Assembly (NCBI GenBank): GCA_019750335.1
Contig: JAIEOQ010000008.1
Location: 62,001-126,000, forward strand
Reading direction: 5' to 3'
From: Candidatus Obscuribacterales bacterium
GTDB lineage: Bacteria > Cyanobacteriota > Vampirovibrionia > Obscuribacterales > Obscuribacteraceae
DNA: 64,000 bases
Shown: in pieces, positions 10,900 to 19,988 of the stretch
Layout of the letters: each line of letters opens with the position of its first letter
Position numbering within the stretch: position 1 is the stretch's first letter
The notes under the pieces: generated by a model
Told to the model about the DNA's origin: nothing
Database searches by the model: none
The model's input: only the letters and a program-made list of their open reading frames with translations
Translations under genes and position numbers: made by a program

Positions 10900-11616
10900 A
10901 TGCCTGAAGATAGTGCCGATCCGCAGTATATTCCACCGCCGCTGCCTTGCCCTTATTTGCCGGATCAAATTGCACAAATGCATTACGAGATCAAAAGCGC
11001 ACTAACAAGCGCTGAATATCTCGATTATATAAACGAAGGTTGGCGACGTTTTGGCAACGCGCTTTTTCACCCGGTTTGTCCATCATGCCGTGCTTGCCAG
11101 CCGATTAGAATCGTCGTCGAAAAATTCAAACCCAATCGTAGCCAAAAGCGCGTGATCAAGCAAAACAAGAACAAGATCAAGCTCGTTATTGGTCAGCCTA
11201 AAATTGATGCAGCCCGCCACGACCTCTATATGCGGCACCACGCTCATCACAATCAGATTCGCGGCTGGCCAAAGAGCACAGATCTGCAAGCGATAACCAG
11301 CATCCGTGAATTCATAAGCGGTCCCCTGGCAGTTGAAGAATGGTCGTATTATTTGGATGAAGAGCTGGTCGGCATTTGTTATGTCGACTCGCTGCCCAGC
11401 GGATATAGTGGCATGTATTTTTATCATGCACCGGAGCATCGCCAGCATTCATTAGGCACATGGATGTGCTTGAGCATGATTGAACGCGCAGCCGAACTTC
11501 AATTGCCTTATGTATACCTTGGTTATTACATCAAAGGATGCATCTCCATGGAATACAAAAACAAATTCAAGCCGAATCAAGTGCTTTACGCACCAGATGA
11601 TTGGCGGGATTTTTAA
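10900..11616 (+). CDS. bpt: aspartate/glutamate leucyltransferase (bacterial N-degron transferase)
   Basis: 238 residues. Ate/Bpt family signatures: [15 protein letters not shown] at the N-terminus, a cysteine cluster CPSCRAC (Cys60, 63, 66), PNRSQKRV, and the C-terminal acyltransferase segment with SLGTWM and [11 protein letters not shown] followed by [13 protein letters not shown]. The family transfers Leu (or Arg in Ate1) from tRNA to N-terminal acidic residues, marking proteins for ClpAP via ClpS. Whether the donor is Leu- or Arg-tRNA cannot be decided here. It converges on ftsH, sharing the 4-bp TTAA for both stop codons. Confidence 0.9.
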   Translation: MPEDSADPQYIPPPLPCPYLPDQIAQMHYEIKSALTSAEYLDYINEGWRRFGNALFHPVCPSCRACQPIRIVVEKFKPNRSQKRVIKQNKNKIKLVIGQPKIDAARHDLYMRHHAHHNQIRGWPKSTDLQAITSIREFISGPLAVEEWSYYLDEELVGICYVDSLPSGYSGMYFYHAPEHRQHSLGTWMCLSMIERAAELQLPYVYLGYYIKGCISMEYKNKFKPNQVLYAPDDWRDF

Positions 11617-13577
11617 GCAAACTGAGGACGCAGCTCCGGCGGCGGCTCTTGATCGCGATTGGATGATTCTGTTACCGAGCTGGTATCAACTACCACTCCG
11701 GCCGATGGAGTACCGCTGTCATCATCAGCTTTAGGACGACGACCTTCATCTTCCCAACCGAGTTCACGATTGACACGACTGATTATTGCTCCGAACTCAG
11801 CTCCGTCAAGAGTTTCTTTCTCAAGAAGTACTTTGACGACTTCGTCCATGTGTTTACGATATTTTTTCAGAAGCTCCGTAACACGCTCATACTGAGTGGT
11901 GATGATTAGTTTGACTTCGTCATCAATTGTTTCAGCTACCTTCTCTCCATAATCGCGTTCATGTCCGAAATCACGGCCGAGAAAAACATGTTCGTTGCGC
12001 TTACCGAAAGTCATCGGCCCAAGCCTATTGCTCATGCCAAATTCAGTAACCATGCGACGAGCCATTTTAGTTGCTTTTTCCAAATCGTCTTGGGCACCGG
12101 TGGTGACATCACCATATACCGTTTCTTCAGCGACTCTTCCACCTAAACTGACACCGACCTGATCGATTATTTGCGACTTGGTGGTGCTCAACATGTCCTC
12201 GTCGGGCAGGAACATGGTCAAGCCCAGAGCGAATCCACGCGGGATAATAGTCACCTTATGCAAAGGATGAGCATTAGGCAGCAAATGGCACATCAGCGCA
12301 TGACCGACTTCGTGATAAGCAGTCATTGCTTTTTCTTTTGGTGAAATGATGCGCGATTTCTTTTCCGGACCGGCAATTACTTTATCAATTGCCTCTTCCA
12401 AATCCGGCATTTCAACTTCACGTTTATCCATGCGCGCAGCAATCAGAGCCGCTTCATTGATCAGATTGGAAAGATCCGCACCGGTAAAGCCTGGGGTACG
12501 CTTAGCTAACACTTTCAAATCCACATCTTTAGCCAAAGGTTTGCCACGTCCGTGAACTTTGAGTATTTGCTCCCGTCCAAGTACATCGGGACGATCAAGC
12601 ACAACTTGGCGGTCAAAACGACCTGGTCGGAGTAAAGCCGAATCAAGAATATCCGGTCGGTTTGTAGCAGCAACAACGATAATACCGGTAGTGCCTTCGA
12701 AACCGTCCATTTCAACTAGCAGTTGGTTGAGAGTTTGTTCGCGTTCATCATGACCGCCACCAAGACCAGCTCCACGCTGGCGTCCTACAGCGTCTATTTC
12801 ATCGACGAACACAATACATGGTGCATGTTTTTTTGCTTGATCAAAAAGATCGCGCACTCGTGAAGCACCAACACCAACAAACATTTCTACGAAATCAGAT
12901 CCGGAGATGCTAAAGAAGGGTACACCAGCTTCACCGGCAACAGCTTTAGCCATCAGAGTTTTACCGGTACCCGGTGCCCCGACCAGCAACACTCCGCGTG
13001 GTATACGAGCGCCAAGCGCTTGAAATTTTTCCGGATTTTTCAGGAAATCCACAATTTCTTGCAGCTCTTGTTTTGCTTCATCAATACCGGCTACATCGGC
13101 AAAAGTAACTTTCACTTTGTTATCGAGCATCAACTTAGCTCGGCTACGACCGAAGCTCATCGCTTGGTTGCCACCGGATTGCGCACTGCGGAACATAAAA
13201 AGGAAGCCAACTAAAAGCAATACAGGCAAAAAGAAAGAGCTAAGCATGCTGAACCAGAAACTGGATTTGTCCGGCTCGCGAACATCAAGATCCACTCCAG
13301 CGGCATTCAACTCGGCAATCAGTTGCTCAAGAGCGACGCTAGGAACAACGACCGGTTTTTCTCGTTCAGTGCCACGAATCTGCACATGAACAGTCGAGTC
13401 GCCATTGACAACGGTAACCTTTTTAATCGGTTCCGTCTTATGCTCTTTGATCATTGTTTGCAACTCTGAATAAGTCAGAGGTTTGTCCTGCTTGGAAATA
13501 CTGGTCAGAGAAAAAACAAAAACCAATAGAACCAGGAGCAAGAAGAAAACGGCGCCTGTTGTTCCGTATTTCCTCAT
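11613..13577 (-). CDS. ftsH: ATP-dependent zinc metalloprotease FtsH
   Basis: 654 residues. Two membrane segments (about 9-27 and 108-130) flank a periplasmic loop. The AAA module has Walker A GAPGTGKT at 200-207, Walker B IVFVDEID at 255-262 and the SRH arginines in LLRPGRFDR. The zinc site HEVGH is at 422-426. FtsH is a membrane-anchored hexamer degrading misfolded membrane proteins and regulators. The last 60 residues are polar and Pro/Ser-rich. It lies downstream of tilS in the same direction, echoing the tilS-ftsH linkage known in several bacteria, and has its own extended -10 promoter at 13617-13625. Confidence 0.97.
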   Translation of the reverse strand: MRKYGTTGAVFFLLLVLLVFVFSLTSISKQDKPLTYSELQTMIKEHKTEPIKKVTVVNGDSTVHVQIRGTEREKPVVVPSVALEQLIAELNAAGVDLDVREPDKSSFWFSMLSSFFLPVLLLVGFLFMFRSAQSGGNQAMSFGRSRAKLMLDNKVKVTFADVAGIDEAKQELQEIVDFLKNPEKFQALGARIPRGVLLVGAPGTGKTLMAKAVAGEAGVPFFSISGSDFVEMFVGVGASRVRDLFDQAKKHAPCIVFVDEIDAVGRQRGAGLGGGHDEREQTLNQLLVEMDGFEGTTGIIVVAATNRPDILDSALLRPGRFDRQVVLDRPDVLGREQILKVHGRGKPLAKDVDLKVLAKRTPGFTGADLSNLINEAALIAARMDKREVEMPDLEEAIDKVIAGPEKKSRIISPKEKAMTAYHEVGHALMCHLLPNAHPLHKVTIIPRGFALGLTMFLPDEDMLSTTKSQIIDQVGVSLGGRVAEETVYGDVTTGAQDDLEKATKMARRMVTEFGMSNRLGPMTFGKRNEHVFLGRDFGHERDYGEKVAETIDDEVKLIITTQYERVTELLKKYRKHMDEVVKVLLEKETLDGAEFGAIISRVNRELGWEDEGRRPKADDDSGTPSAGVVVDTSSVTESSNRDQEPPPELRPQFA

Positions 13578-13616
13578 TTAGATTCTCCAGATCACCCTAT
13601 GCAACCGTAATACCAG

Positions 13617-13625
13617 ATTATACCA
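13617..13625 (-). promoter_or_regulatory. extended -10 promoter for ftsH
   Basis: Minus-strand TGG followed by TATAAT, a perfect -10 with the TGn extension, 40 bp upstream of the ftsH ATG. No good -35 is present, as is usual for extended -10 promoters. It would let ftsH be expressed independently of tilS. Confidence 0.6.
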
Positions 13626-13759
13626 CGCTCAAACTTTGTCACTTACCGGCACCTAGTGTGCGTTTCGGGCTTTTGACTGTACAAGGACAAGCTGTTTCAG
13701 CCGGGACTACATATATAACTTATACCCTGATCTTACTTATGCCGAAAAAACAACAAGGC

Positions 13760-15190
13760 TCAGCTCAACATTACTTTGTCCGGAGCTATTTGTTGAAAAG
13801 TTATACGATGACTTGGACGCTTCCTAACAGCAATTTTTTCACTTATTCCGCAGCCAGGCACCCAAAGAATTTCCTCTTCGTCAGCTAAAACCACTGTCTG
13901 CTCTTGGTATTTGACAGTTGTCAAAGATTTATGTGTATGTAAATACTGCTTGAGCCGAACACTAGTTTTCATCCCAAGCGGTGAAATTCGATCTCCCGGT
14001 TGGCGCAAGCGCAAAATCAGAGATGTATCAATCCGGGAGAGATCAGCAAAAATTTCCCAGGATTCTTTAGGCGGATAGTGCTCAGGTAGACAAAAGTCTT
14101 CAGAGATCGCTTTACAACCAAACATCATATTTAGCGGCGCAATCAGAGTCAGTCCTTGTTTTTGAATCTCAAATTGGAAATTCGATTCTGCATTTAACTG
14201 ATTGTTTGCTTTTTTCTCTAACCAATAAAGCTTGCCTTGCTCCAGACGCAAATCCCAGCGTTCACTTAAACTTAAAGCAGCGCTTTTTTCTTCTTCAAGC
14301 ATTTCCAGTAAAGTTTCCAGTCGCTGAAAGCTCGGCTCAATGTCATGCGCTTTCAAGCTCTGGGCTAACAAACGTCGGCGCAAAGTCAGGGGCAGACAAA
14401 GAAGCTCCGCCGCCGAAAGCCAAGAAGAATCCGGTTCAAGCCCATCCGTTTTGTGGATGCGTTGAACTTGCTCCTTGAGCAAAAAATCTTCATCAGCCGC
14501 AAGAAGAGTGCGTAATTGAATCAAGCGTTGCCCAAAACCAGGAAAACGCTTTTCCACAACCGGAATAATTTCATGACGAATATAGTTGCGACTGTATGCC
14601 GTTTCTGAATTTGAGCTGTCTTGGCGCGCACTTATGTTCAAACGCTCAAGATAGGCTTGGCAATCAGATCTTTCAAATTCAAGCAGCGGACGAAATACGA
14701 ACAAGCCCGGGGCTAGTTCGCGACATTCCGGAATTCCTTGCAATCCGCCTGGTGCCGTGCCGCGAAATAAGCGAAACAACATAGTCTCTACTTGATCGTC
14801 TTTAGTATGTCCTGTAAGGCAAGAATCACAACCATTGGTTAAAGCCGCATCAATCAAAGCTTTATAACGTGCTTCGCGCAATGATGCTTCATCTTTAGCT
14901 TGCGGCACAGCAAGCCGCTCAACATGGATCGGCACTTGCAAACGAGCACAAATTTGGCGGCAAAATTCTTCATCGGCGTCCGATTCCAAGCCGCGCAAGC
15001 GATGATTGACATGACAAACTTGAAGATCAAATAAATCACCCTCCGCCCGGCAAGCTTGCAAGCCGTAAAGCAAAGCAGTAGAGTCCGGTCCCCCGGAAAA
15101 AGCGACAAGAAGCCGGCGGCCGGGCTGCAGTTTTTGCAAAGCAGTCCGCAAATTTTGCACAAAAGGATCGGTTGAAAAAACTTGTGTCAT
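13760..15190 (-). CDS. tilS: tRNA(Ile)-lysidine synthase
   Basis: 476 residues. The N-type ATP pyrophosphatase P-loop SGGPDS is at 32-37, followed by HVNHRLRG and TGHTKDDQVETMLFRLFRG, typical of TilS. The C-terminal domain (GDRISPLGMKTSVRLKQYLHTHK) matches the TilS C-terminal module. It converts C34 of tRNA-Ile(CAU) to lysidine so that AUA is read as Ile; this is essential. The ATG at 15190 is chosen from family length; a longer frame to 15406 would add a hydrophobic run that does not belong. Divergent from the gene at 15291. Confidence 0.95.
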   Translation of the reverse strand: MTQVFSTDPFVQNLRTALQKLQPGRRLLVAFSGGPDSTALLYGLQACRAEGDLFDLQVCHVNHRLRGLESDADEEFCRQICARLQVPIHVERLAVPQAKDEASLREARYKALIDAALTNGCDSCLTGHTKDDQVETMLFRLFRGTAPGGLQGIPECRELAPGLFVFRPLLEFERSDCQAYLERLNISARQDSSNSETAYSRNYIRHEIIPVVEKRFPGFGQRLIQLRTLLAADEDFLLKEQVQRIHKTDGLEPDSSWLSAAELLCLPLTLRRRLLAQSLKAHDIEPSFQRLETLLEMLEEEKSAALSLSERWDLRLEQGKLYWLEKKANNQLNAESNFQFEIQKQGLTLIAPLNMMFGCKAISEDFCLPEHYPPKESWEIFADLSRIDTSLILRLRQPGDRISPLGMKTSVRLKQYLHTHKSLTTVKYQEQTVVLADEEEILWVPGCGISEKIAVRKRPSHRITFQQIAPDKVMLS

Positions 15191-15290
15191 TAGATACAGG
15201 ATGGCGATAATGATGATTATTATGCCAGGAGGCCCAGAGATAAATTTCCGGTTAAACTGTTTTATAAAGATAGCGAGATAGACAAATTCT

Positions 15291-16073
15291 GTGAGACTTT
15301 CGTTAATACCTTTAGCAATCGCTCTTTGCGGTATAACAAGCCCAGTCACTCTGGCTAAGTCCGATTGGGACGAAGGTCCACCGACAAACAGCAGCAAAAG
15401 CACCAAGAAGCCCTTGCAAGGGTCAGTTGAAGAGAATAGCGTCGCCCCACAGTATCAATCCGGTCAGGCGCAAAAAGCAAGCGAAGAACCGCTAAGCGGC
15501 AAGGCTATTGATGACGAGTTACGCGGCATGGTTAAAGATGGTTCCTTAAAGCCTTTGCCTGGATTAACCGACAGCAACAATCCGCTTAAAGGTAAAGCCG
15601 TTAAGGACGGACAAAATTCTTTGCAAAGTATGGACCCTGATGCCGAGGATCAAGAATTAATGGTTGAGTGGGATCGCTGGCGCAATCGTTTTTTGCGCGC
15701 CGTCCAGCTTGGTGTACAAGAGATCGTGAATAACCCGGAAGCCGAAGACTACGAACGCCCTCGCGTCGATCCGCGCACCGGACAAATTTTGCCTCAATAT
15801 CCTCTAGGCACAGGCACAGTATTCTCTTGCCAAATCTTCAACAACGGACAGATCAAAAATTTAGAAATCATCCACTCCTCAGGATTTCCAAAATACGACA
15901 AAGCTGTCTTCCGCGCAGTACAACAGCTGGAAGGCACACGAGTTCTTGTTTTTCCGAAAAATTCTCGACGTAAAGCTGTCAGTCAAGCCGCCAAAATCAA
16001 GACAGCAACATCAAACGATTTCAATTATTACCACTTCGGCGATGTTGAAAAGGTCCGCAGCGGCGGACAGTAA
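15291..16073 (+). CDS. exported TonB-C-like protein
   Basis: 260 residues from a GTG start, with a signal peptide (1-22), a long low-complexity Ser/Lys/Gly linker and a C-terminal domain (about 130-235) resembling TonB/TolA C-terminal folds: YPLGTGTVFSCQIFNNGQIKNLEI, then SSGFPKYDKAVFRAVQQLEG. Unlike TonB there is no anchoring helix beyond the cleavable signal, so it may be a free periplasmic domain. Function unknown. Another TonB-C-like protein is at 34062-35246. Confidence 0.7.
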   Translation: MRLSLIPLAIALCGITSPVTLAKSDWDEGPPTNSSKSTKKPLQGSVEENSVAPQYQSGQAQKASEEPLSGKAIDDELRGMVKDGSLKPLPGLTDSNNPLKGKAVKDGQNSLQSMDPDAEDQELMVEWDRWRNRFLRAVQLGVQEIVNNPEAEDYERPRVDPRTGQILPQYPLGTGTVFSCQIFNNGQIKNLEIIHSSGFPKYDKAVFRAVQQLEGTRVLVFPKNSRRKAVSQAAKIKTATSNDFNYYHFGDVEKVRSGGQ

Positions 16074-16092
16074 AACAGCCACAGTAGTGTGG
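16072..16092 (-). terminator. weak terminator of tRNA-Glu
   Basis: On the minus strand, a CCACA/TGTGG 5-bp hairpin with a 4-nt loop is followed by CTG and TTTT just after the tRNA 3' end. The T-tract overlaps the stop codon of the convergent gene ending at 16073. Confidence 0.45.
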
Positions 16093-16097
16093 AAGAT

Positions 16098-16170
16098 TAC
16101 CCCCAGCGGGATTCGAACCCGCGTCGCACCCGTGAAAGGGGTGTGTCCTAGGCCTCTAGACGATGGGGGC
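16098..16170 (-). tRNA. tRNA-Glu (anticodon TTC)
   Basis: Complete cloverleaf: acceptor GCCCCCA/TGGGGGT (a G-U pair at 1-72), D-arm region TCGTCTAGAGGCCTAGGAC, anticodon stem CACCC/GGGTG with loop CTTTCAC, and T-arm GCGGG TTCGAAT CCCGC. The anticodon TTC is at 16134-16136. The sequence is close to bacterial tRNA-Glu in general. Discriminator A at 16098; no CCA is encoded, so it needs CCA-adding enzyme. As a tetrapyrrole precursor, Glu-tRNA may also feed haem synthesis. Confidence 0.96.
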
Positions 16171-16191
16171 CAAACAACGCACAGGTGAGCC

Positions 16192-16221
16192 AGAATAACA
16201 AAGATAACAATCCAGTGTCAA
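16192..16221 (-). promoter_or_regulatory. sigma70-type promoter for tRNA-Glu
   Basis: Minus-strand TTGACA (16216-16221), an 18-bp spacer and TATTCT (16192-16197), with the -10 ending 22 bp before the tRNA 5' end. A perfect -35 and a good position make this likely. Confidence 0.6.
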
Positions 16222-16259
16222 CTTGAGGTACCGTCTGTTGATAACTCATAGTAATATGG

Positions 16260-17240
16260 TTGCCTGTGACTTCTTACGGTCCATATATGGCACAACCATA
16301 CAGAACTTTTAACAGTTATCTCATCGAAAAATTTGGGGCCAAGGTATACCGCGTTCCAATCGACGCCGGGTTTGATTGCCCAAACCGTGACGGCAGCAAA
16401 GCTTTCGGGGGCTGCACTTTTTGTGACGAACGAGGCTCCGGGGCCCCGACAATTAAGAACGCTCTAAGCGTTAAGCAACAATTGGAAACCGGTATCGAGA
16501 GGATACGGTATCGTTACAAAGCCGGAAAGTTTCTCGCCTACTTTCAAGCCTTTACTAATACTTACGCTCCGGAAGGCGTATTAAGAGCACTTTATGATAC
16601 TGGGCTCGATCACCCGGATGTAGTTGGACTTTGTATCGGCACAAGACCAGATTGCTTAGCCGACAACGTCCTCGATCTGCTTGCTGATTACAATCACAAA
16701 TCTTTTGTCTGGTTGGAGATCGGTGTTCAGTCCGTTTTCAACAAAACTCTCGAGCTGATTAATCGCGCTCATACGGCAGAAGATTTCTTTGACGCCGTCA
16801 AACGAGCGAAAGCACGAGGGTTAACCGTAGCCACTCACGTGATCTTCGGTTTACCCGGCGAAACTTATGAACAGATGATGGAAACTATCCGTCAAGTGAG
16901 CGACAGCGGTGTCGACGCAATTAAGATCCATCAGCTTTGCGTTTATAAAGGCGCGCCCATGGAGATTGATTATCGGGCCGGCACTCTACCTATTCTTGAA
17001 GAAGATGATTATGTGCGGATGGTAGCCGATGCCATTGAAATGCTACCGCCGGAAATGATTATCATGAGACTGGTTGCCGAAGGTAAAAAAGACGAGCTAC
17101 TAGCTCCGACCTGGTGCTACGATAAATTTCAAACAATGGATAAAATCAACGCTGAACTTGCTCGCCGCGGCTCCAAGCAAGGAAGTCGTTACAAAAATCA
17201 TTTGGCCACGAGTTGTGCAGCACCGACAATTCCGGCGTAA
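16260..17240 (+). CDS. radical SAM protein (YhcC/TIGR01212-like)
   Basis: About 326 residues. The start is uncertain: TTG at 16260, GTG at 16266 or ATG at 16287. Cysteines in CPNRDG...GGCTFCDERGSG match the 4Fe-4S binding segment of the YhcC-like radical SAM family, and the following text (FLAYFQAFTNTYAP, CIGTRPDCL, LEIGVQSVFNKTLELINRAH, HVIFGLPGET) fits the family throughout. Its reaction is not established. The 3' end overlaps the convergent ROK kinase by 43 bp, the largest convergent overlap in the window. Confidence 0.9.
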   Translation: MPVTSYGPYMAQPYRTFNSYLIEKFGAKVYRVPIDAGFDCPNRDGSKAFGGCTFCDERGSGAPTIKNALSVKQQLETGIERIRYRYKAGKFLAYFQAFTNTYAPEGVLRALYDTGLDHPDVVGLCIGTRPDCLADNVLDLLADYNHKSFVWLEIGVQSVFNKTLELINRAHTAEDFFDAVKRAKARGLTVATHVIFGLPGETYEQMMETIRQVSDSGVDAIKIHQLCVYKGAPMEIDYRAGTLPILEEDDYVRMVADAIEMLPPEMIIMRLVAEGKKDELLAPTWCYDKFQTMDKINAELARRGSKQGSRYKNHLATSCAAPTIPA

Positions 17241-18157
17241 TCGCCTAAGCCGGCCTTAACGATTTCCAGTTTGCGCGTGGCTATTTTCAGCCCACGCATC
17301 ATCGCTTCATCTTTGGCCACCTGAAAATACATATCGCTGGCTTCAATAAGTCCGCCACCAAGTATGATGCGCTCCGGATTAAGAAAATTAATTACAGTAG
17401 CCAGACCCAAGCCCATGAATCGCGCTCCTTCAAGCACGGCTCTTGTCACTAGCGGATCGCCGGCTTCCAGAGCTTGCGAAATGGATTTTGAACGCAGAAT
17501 TCCTTTACTCGGATCAATTTTATCGGCGACCAAACATTCATGTCCGCGCGCGACTTCACTAGCCACTACTTTTGCGATTGCCGTGCGCGAAGCATAAGCT
17601 TCAAGACAACCACTGGCTCCGCACCCACAAGGACGTCCATACGGATAAATCACCGTATGACCGACCTCACCGGCGGTGCCCGATGCGCCGCGCAATATTT
17701 TCCCATCGACAACAACACCGGAACCGATTCCCGTACCGATGAATATGCAAACAAAATTCGCGCTACCGCGCCCGGCCCCGAATTTCATTTCACCGAGCGT
17801 AGCAACTTCAACATCATTGCCTAAACGCGCAGGCAATCCGTAATAATCTTCCAACGGTGCAGTTAAGGGTATTTCGTTCAAACCCATATTGACCGCGTTT
17901 AGCAAAATACCTTTGTCGCGATTGACCATACCGGCAGCACCAATGCCAATTCCGGAGATGCGCTTGATATCAAGATTCGCATCCTGCAACGCATCATCGA
18001 TAGTCGAGGTAAGACGTTTAAAGACGTCACCAACATCATTTGGCTGTCTAGTTTTCTTTTTGGACGTGGCAATTAAACGTCCTGAATTCAACTCAACAAC
18101 ACCGGCCAGGATTTTGGTGCCCCCAAAATCAATACCTACCGCAAACTTGTCAGGCAT
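17198..18157 (-). CDS. ROK-family sugar kinase (glucokinase-like)
   Basis: 319 residues; GAGGGAG directly upstream supports the ATG at 18157. Features: phosphate loop VGIDFGGTKILAGVV at 7-21, catalytic Asp115 in RLGNDVEVA, GTGIGSGVV at 141-149, and the ROK zinc site GEVGH with CGCGASGC (His167, Cys177, Cys179, Cys184). With no DNA-binding domain it is a kinase rather than a repressor. Glucokinase (glucose to glucose-6-phosphate) is the likeliest activity, but ROK specificity varies. Probably co-transcribed after the gene at 18221-19786 (63-bp gap). Confidence 0.9.
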   Translation of the reverse strand: MPDKFAVGIDFGGTKILAGVVELNSGRLIATSKKKTRQPNDVGDVFKRLTSTIDDALQDANLDIKRISGIGIGAAGMVNRDKGILLNAVNMGLNEIPLTAPLEDYYGLPARLGNDVEVATLGEMKFGAGRGSANFVCIFIGTGIGSGVVVDGKILRGASGTAGEVGHTVIYPYGRPCGCGASGCLEAYASRTAIAKVVASEVARGHECLVADKIDPSKGILRSKSISQALEAGDPLVTRAVLEGARFMGLGLATVINFLNPERIILGGGLIEASDMYFQVAKDEAMMRGLKIATRKLEIVKAGLGDYAGIVGAAQLVAK

Positions 18158-18220
18158 GGCTCCCTCAAGCAAACTTTGAATGCCGTCATTGTAGTCGGCA
18201 ACAAAGGAACTTGATCAATT

Positions 18221-19786
18221 TTAAGAGCCGTTACTGCCGAATCTTTGCCACCAACGTCCGGACTTCGGTACTTCCAACGCTCTTTTCTTTCTTTTATTTA
18301 CAATCGACTCTTCATCCATAGCCAAAACATCGGTTGAAACTTGAGCACTTCTCCTGACATCAGAAGAAAGTTTGTTCAACACATCACCGGCAATTGGATC
18401 GCAAATTGAACTGTCAGCAACAATGCCAGGAACCAAACTTGTCAAATTACTCGTTGGCACATAGCTAATTTCTGCTTTTTTCTGATTCGGCACAGCGGCT
18501 TTAGGCAAAACAGCCAACGAAGTAGCCACTCGCCGCTGATGAGTATCTTTATTGCGAGTAACAATTCGATTACCGACAACCATAGTGGTTGAGCCACCGC
18601 CATCAAGATTCATCGCCTCAACACAACCAAGTTTTTGCAACATCTTGGCCACATCCCATAAAGAGTGCGGTCCTTCCACCGTGACAAGAATCAAGTGACG
18701 ATTAGCCGTTACACCGACGGCTGTTCTGGCATGAATAGTATTACTGGTCCAATTTTTCTTAAAGCGTTGACTTTGCAGATCAAGATAAAGCTTGCCGCCA
18801 CGAATTAAGGTCGGACCACCGCTTACAGCTTGAGAGACATCGCTCCAACGCTCCGGATTGGAATGCCAGCATAAAGAAACCAGGTCACCACGATTCAACT
18901 TGGCAATCTTGCTGTCTTTGCTGTCGCATAAAACAAAGCCGCCGTAAGGAATGGAAATATGTTGTAGCGCAGTATCGACTACACGCCCCAGGCTATCGAC
19001 AGCAACAAGAGATCCTTCATAAGCCATATGGCAGGCCGAGCCCCAACGTCTGGTATAAACAATCAACTTGCTCCCGGTACGCCGCGGCTGGTTGATGTTG
19101 TTTACCCAAAGATTGCCAACTTCGGCATTGGAAGTTTCAACCGTGCCGTGCAGATTCAAACGATCCATATATACGTTTTTGCCAGCAGTTATACCCATGG
19201 CAACACGTTCATAAAGAGGTCCGGCAATCCATTCGCCATCAAGGATCAGCGTGCCCAAAGGCGTCCCGTCATGCTTGAAATAATTAGCATTAACGGCAGC
19301 AATAGCATTGACCTTCTTCGCTTGATCTTTAACCTCTTCGAGCCGGTTGAATGTTTCACCAGCTAAAACAGGACGAACTTCAACATCGGCTGCGTTTAGA
19401 TCGACATCAATTACATTGATGTTCAAAGAGCCGCGATGACAACTGTAAACTACACCGGGCACTAGGGTTTGTTTGGACAAATTGCCGACTTGCTCTTGTG
19501 GAGGACGAGGCACAACCACTTTAGCGCTCTTTTTTGCCCGTACCTTACCAACTGCCTTAGCGCGTTTAGGCGCAATACGGCTGCGCGATGAAACTTTTGT
19601 TTTGGCTTTTAATTTGCGTCGTGAACCGCCAGCCGAAATACGCATCTGCCCTGGCATCGGCGGAGAAACAACCCCGATGGCGATACAGTCCGAAGCCAGC
19701 ACCGGCGCGGGGATTGAACCCAATAGCACCATCAGCGCGGAAGTTGCCGACAAAACGTACCGACTATAACTTCTTATTGACTTCAT
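18221..19786 (-). CDS. exported phosphodiester-glycosidase (NAGPA-like) protein with basic linker
   Basis: 521 residues from the ATG at 19786 (AGGA upstream). Signal peptide (1-32) followed by a strongly basic Lys/Arg-rich stretch (about 56-94, some 16 basic residues of 39), then a NAGPA-like domain: NAIAAVNANYFKHDGTPLG, SGGPTLIRGGKL, HARTAVGVTANRH and AMNLDGGGSTTMVVG. The C-terminal 120 residues are not conserved-looking. The family hydrolyses sugar phosphodiesters; the basic linker could bind an anionic polymer such as cell-wall polysaccharide, which is inference. It is the longer paralogue of the gene at 5295-6221. Confidence 0.82.
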   Translation of the reverse strand: MKSIRSYSRYVLSATSALMVLLGSIPAPVLASDCIAIGVVSPPMPGQMRISAGGSRRKLKAKTKVSSRSRIAPKRAKAVGKVRAKKSAKVVVPRPPQEQVGNLSKQTLVPGVVYSCHRGSLNINVIDVDLNAADVEVRPVLAGETFNRLEEVKDQAKKVNAIAAVNANYFKHDGTPLGTLILDGEWIAGPLYERVAMGITAGKNVYMDRLNLHGTVETSNAEVGNLWVNNINQPRRTGSKLIVYTRRWGSACHMAYEGSLVAVDSLGRVVDTALQHISIPYGGFVLCDSKDSKIAKLNRGDLVSLCWHSNPERWSDVSQAVSGGPTLIRGGKLYLDLQSQRFKKNWTSNTIHARTAVGVTANRHLILVTVEGPHSLWDVAKMLQKLGCVEAMNLDGGGSTTMVVGNRIVTRNKDTHQRRVATSLAVLPKAAVPNQKKAEISYVPTSNLTSLVPGIVADSSICDPIAGDVLNKLSSDVRRSAQVSTDVLAMDEESIVNKRKKRALEVPKSGRWWQRFGSNGS

Positions 19787-19950
19787 CAAGATCCTAGTAA
19801 ATACCGGGCTTCCCACAGATAAGCATCGTTCAGGCAGTCTCTAATGTCAACTAAAAACTTGCCTGAAGACTCTGTCTTTATTCCACCGCACCAAACAAAA
19901 CTAACAAAATTTTGTAGATGTTTACGTAAGAGCAGCTTGTCTTGTGGCTA

Positions 19951-19959
19951 TGAGATAAT
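19951..19959 (+). promoter_or_regulatory. candidate extended -10 promoter of the threonine operon
   Basis: TGA followed by GATAAT 30 bp before the hom ATG; no convincing -35. AAGGAG precedes hom. No threonine/isoleucine-rich leader peptide is visible, so attenuation of the enteric thr type is not supported. Confidence 0.4.
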
Positions 19960-19988
19960 CACAGCTTCCGGCAAACAAGGAGTGTCAA

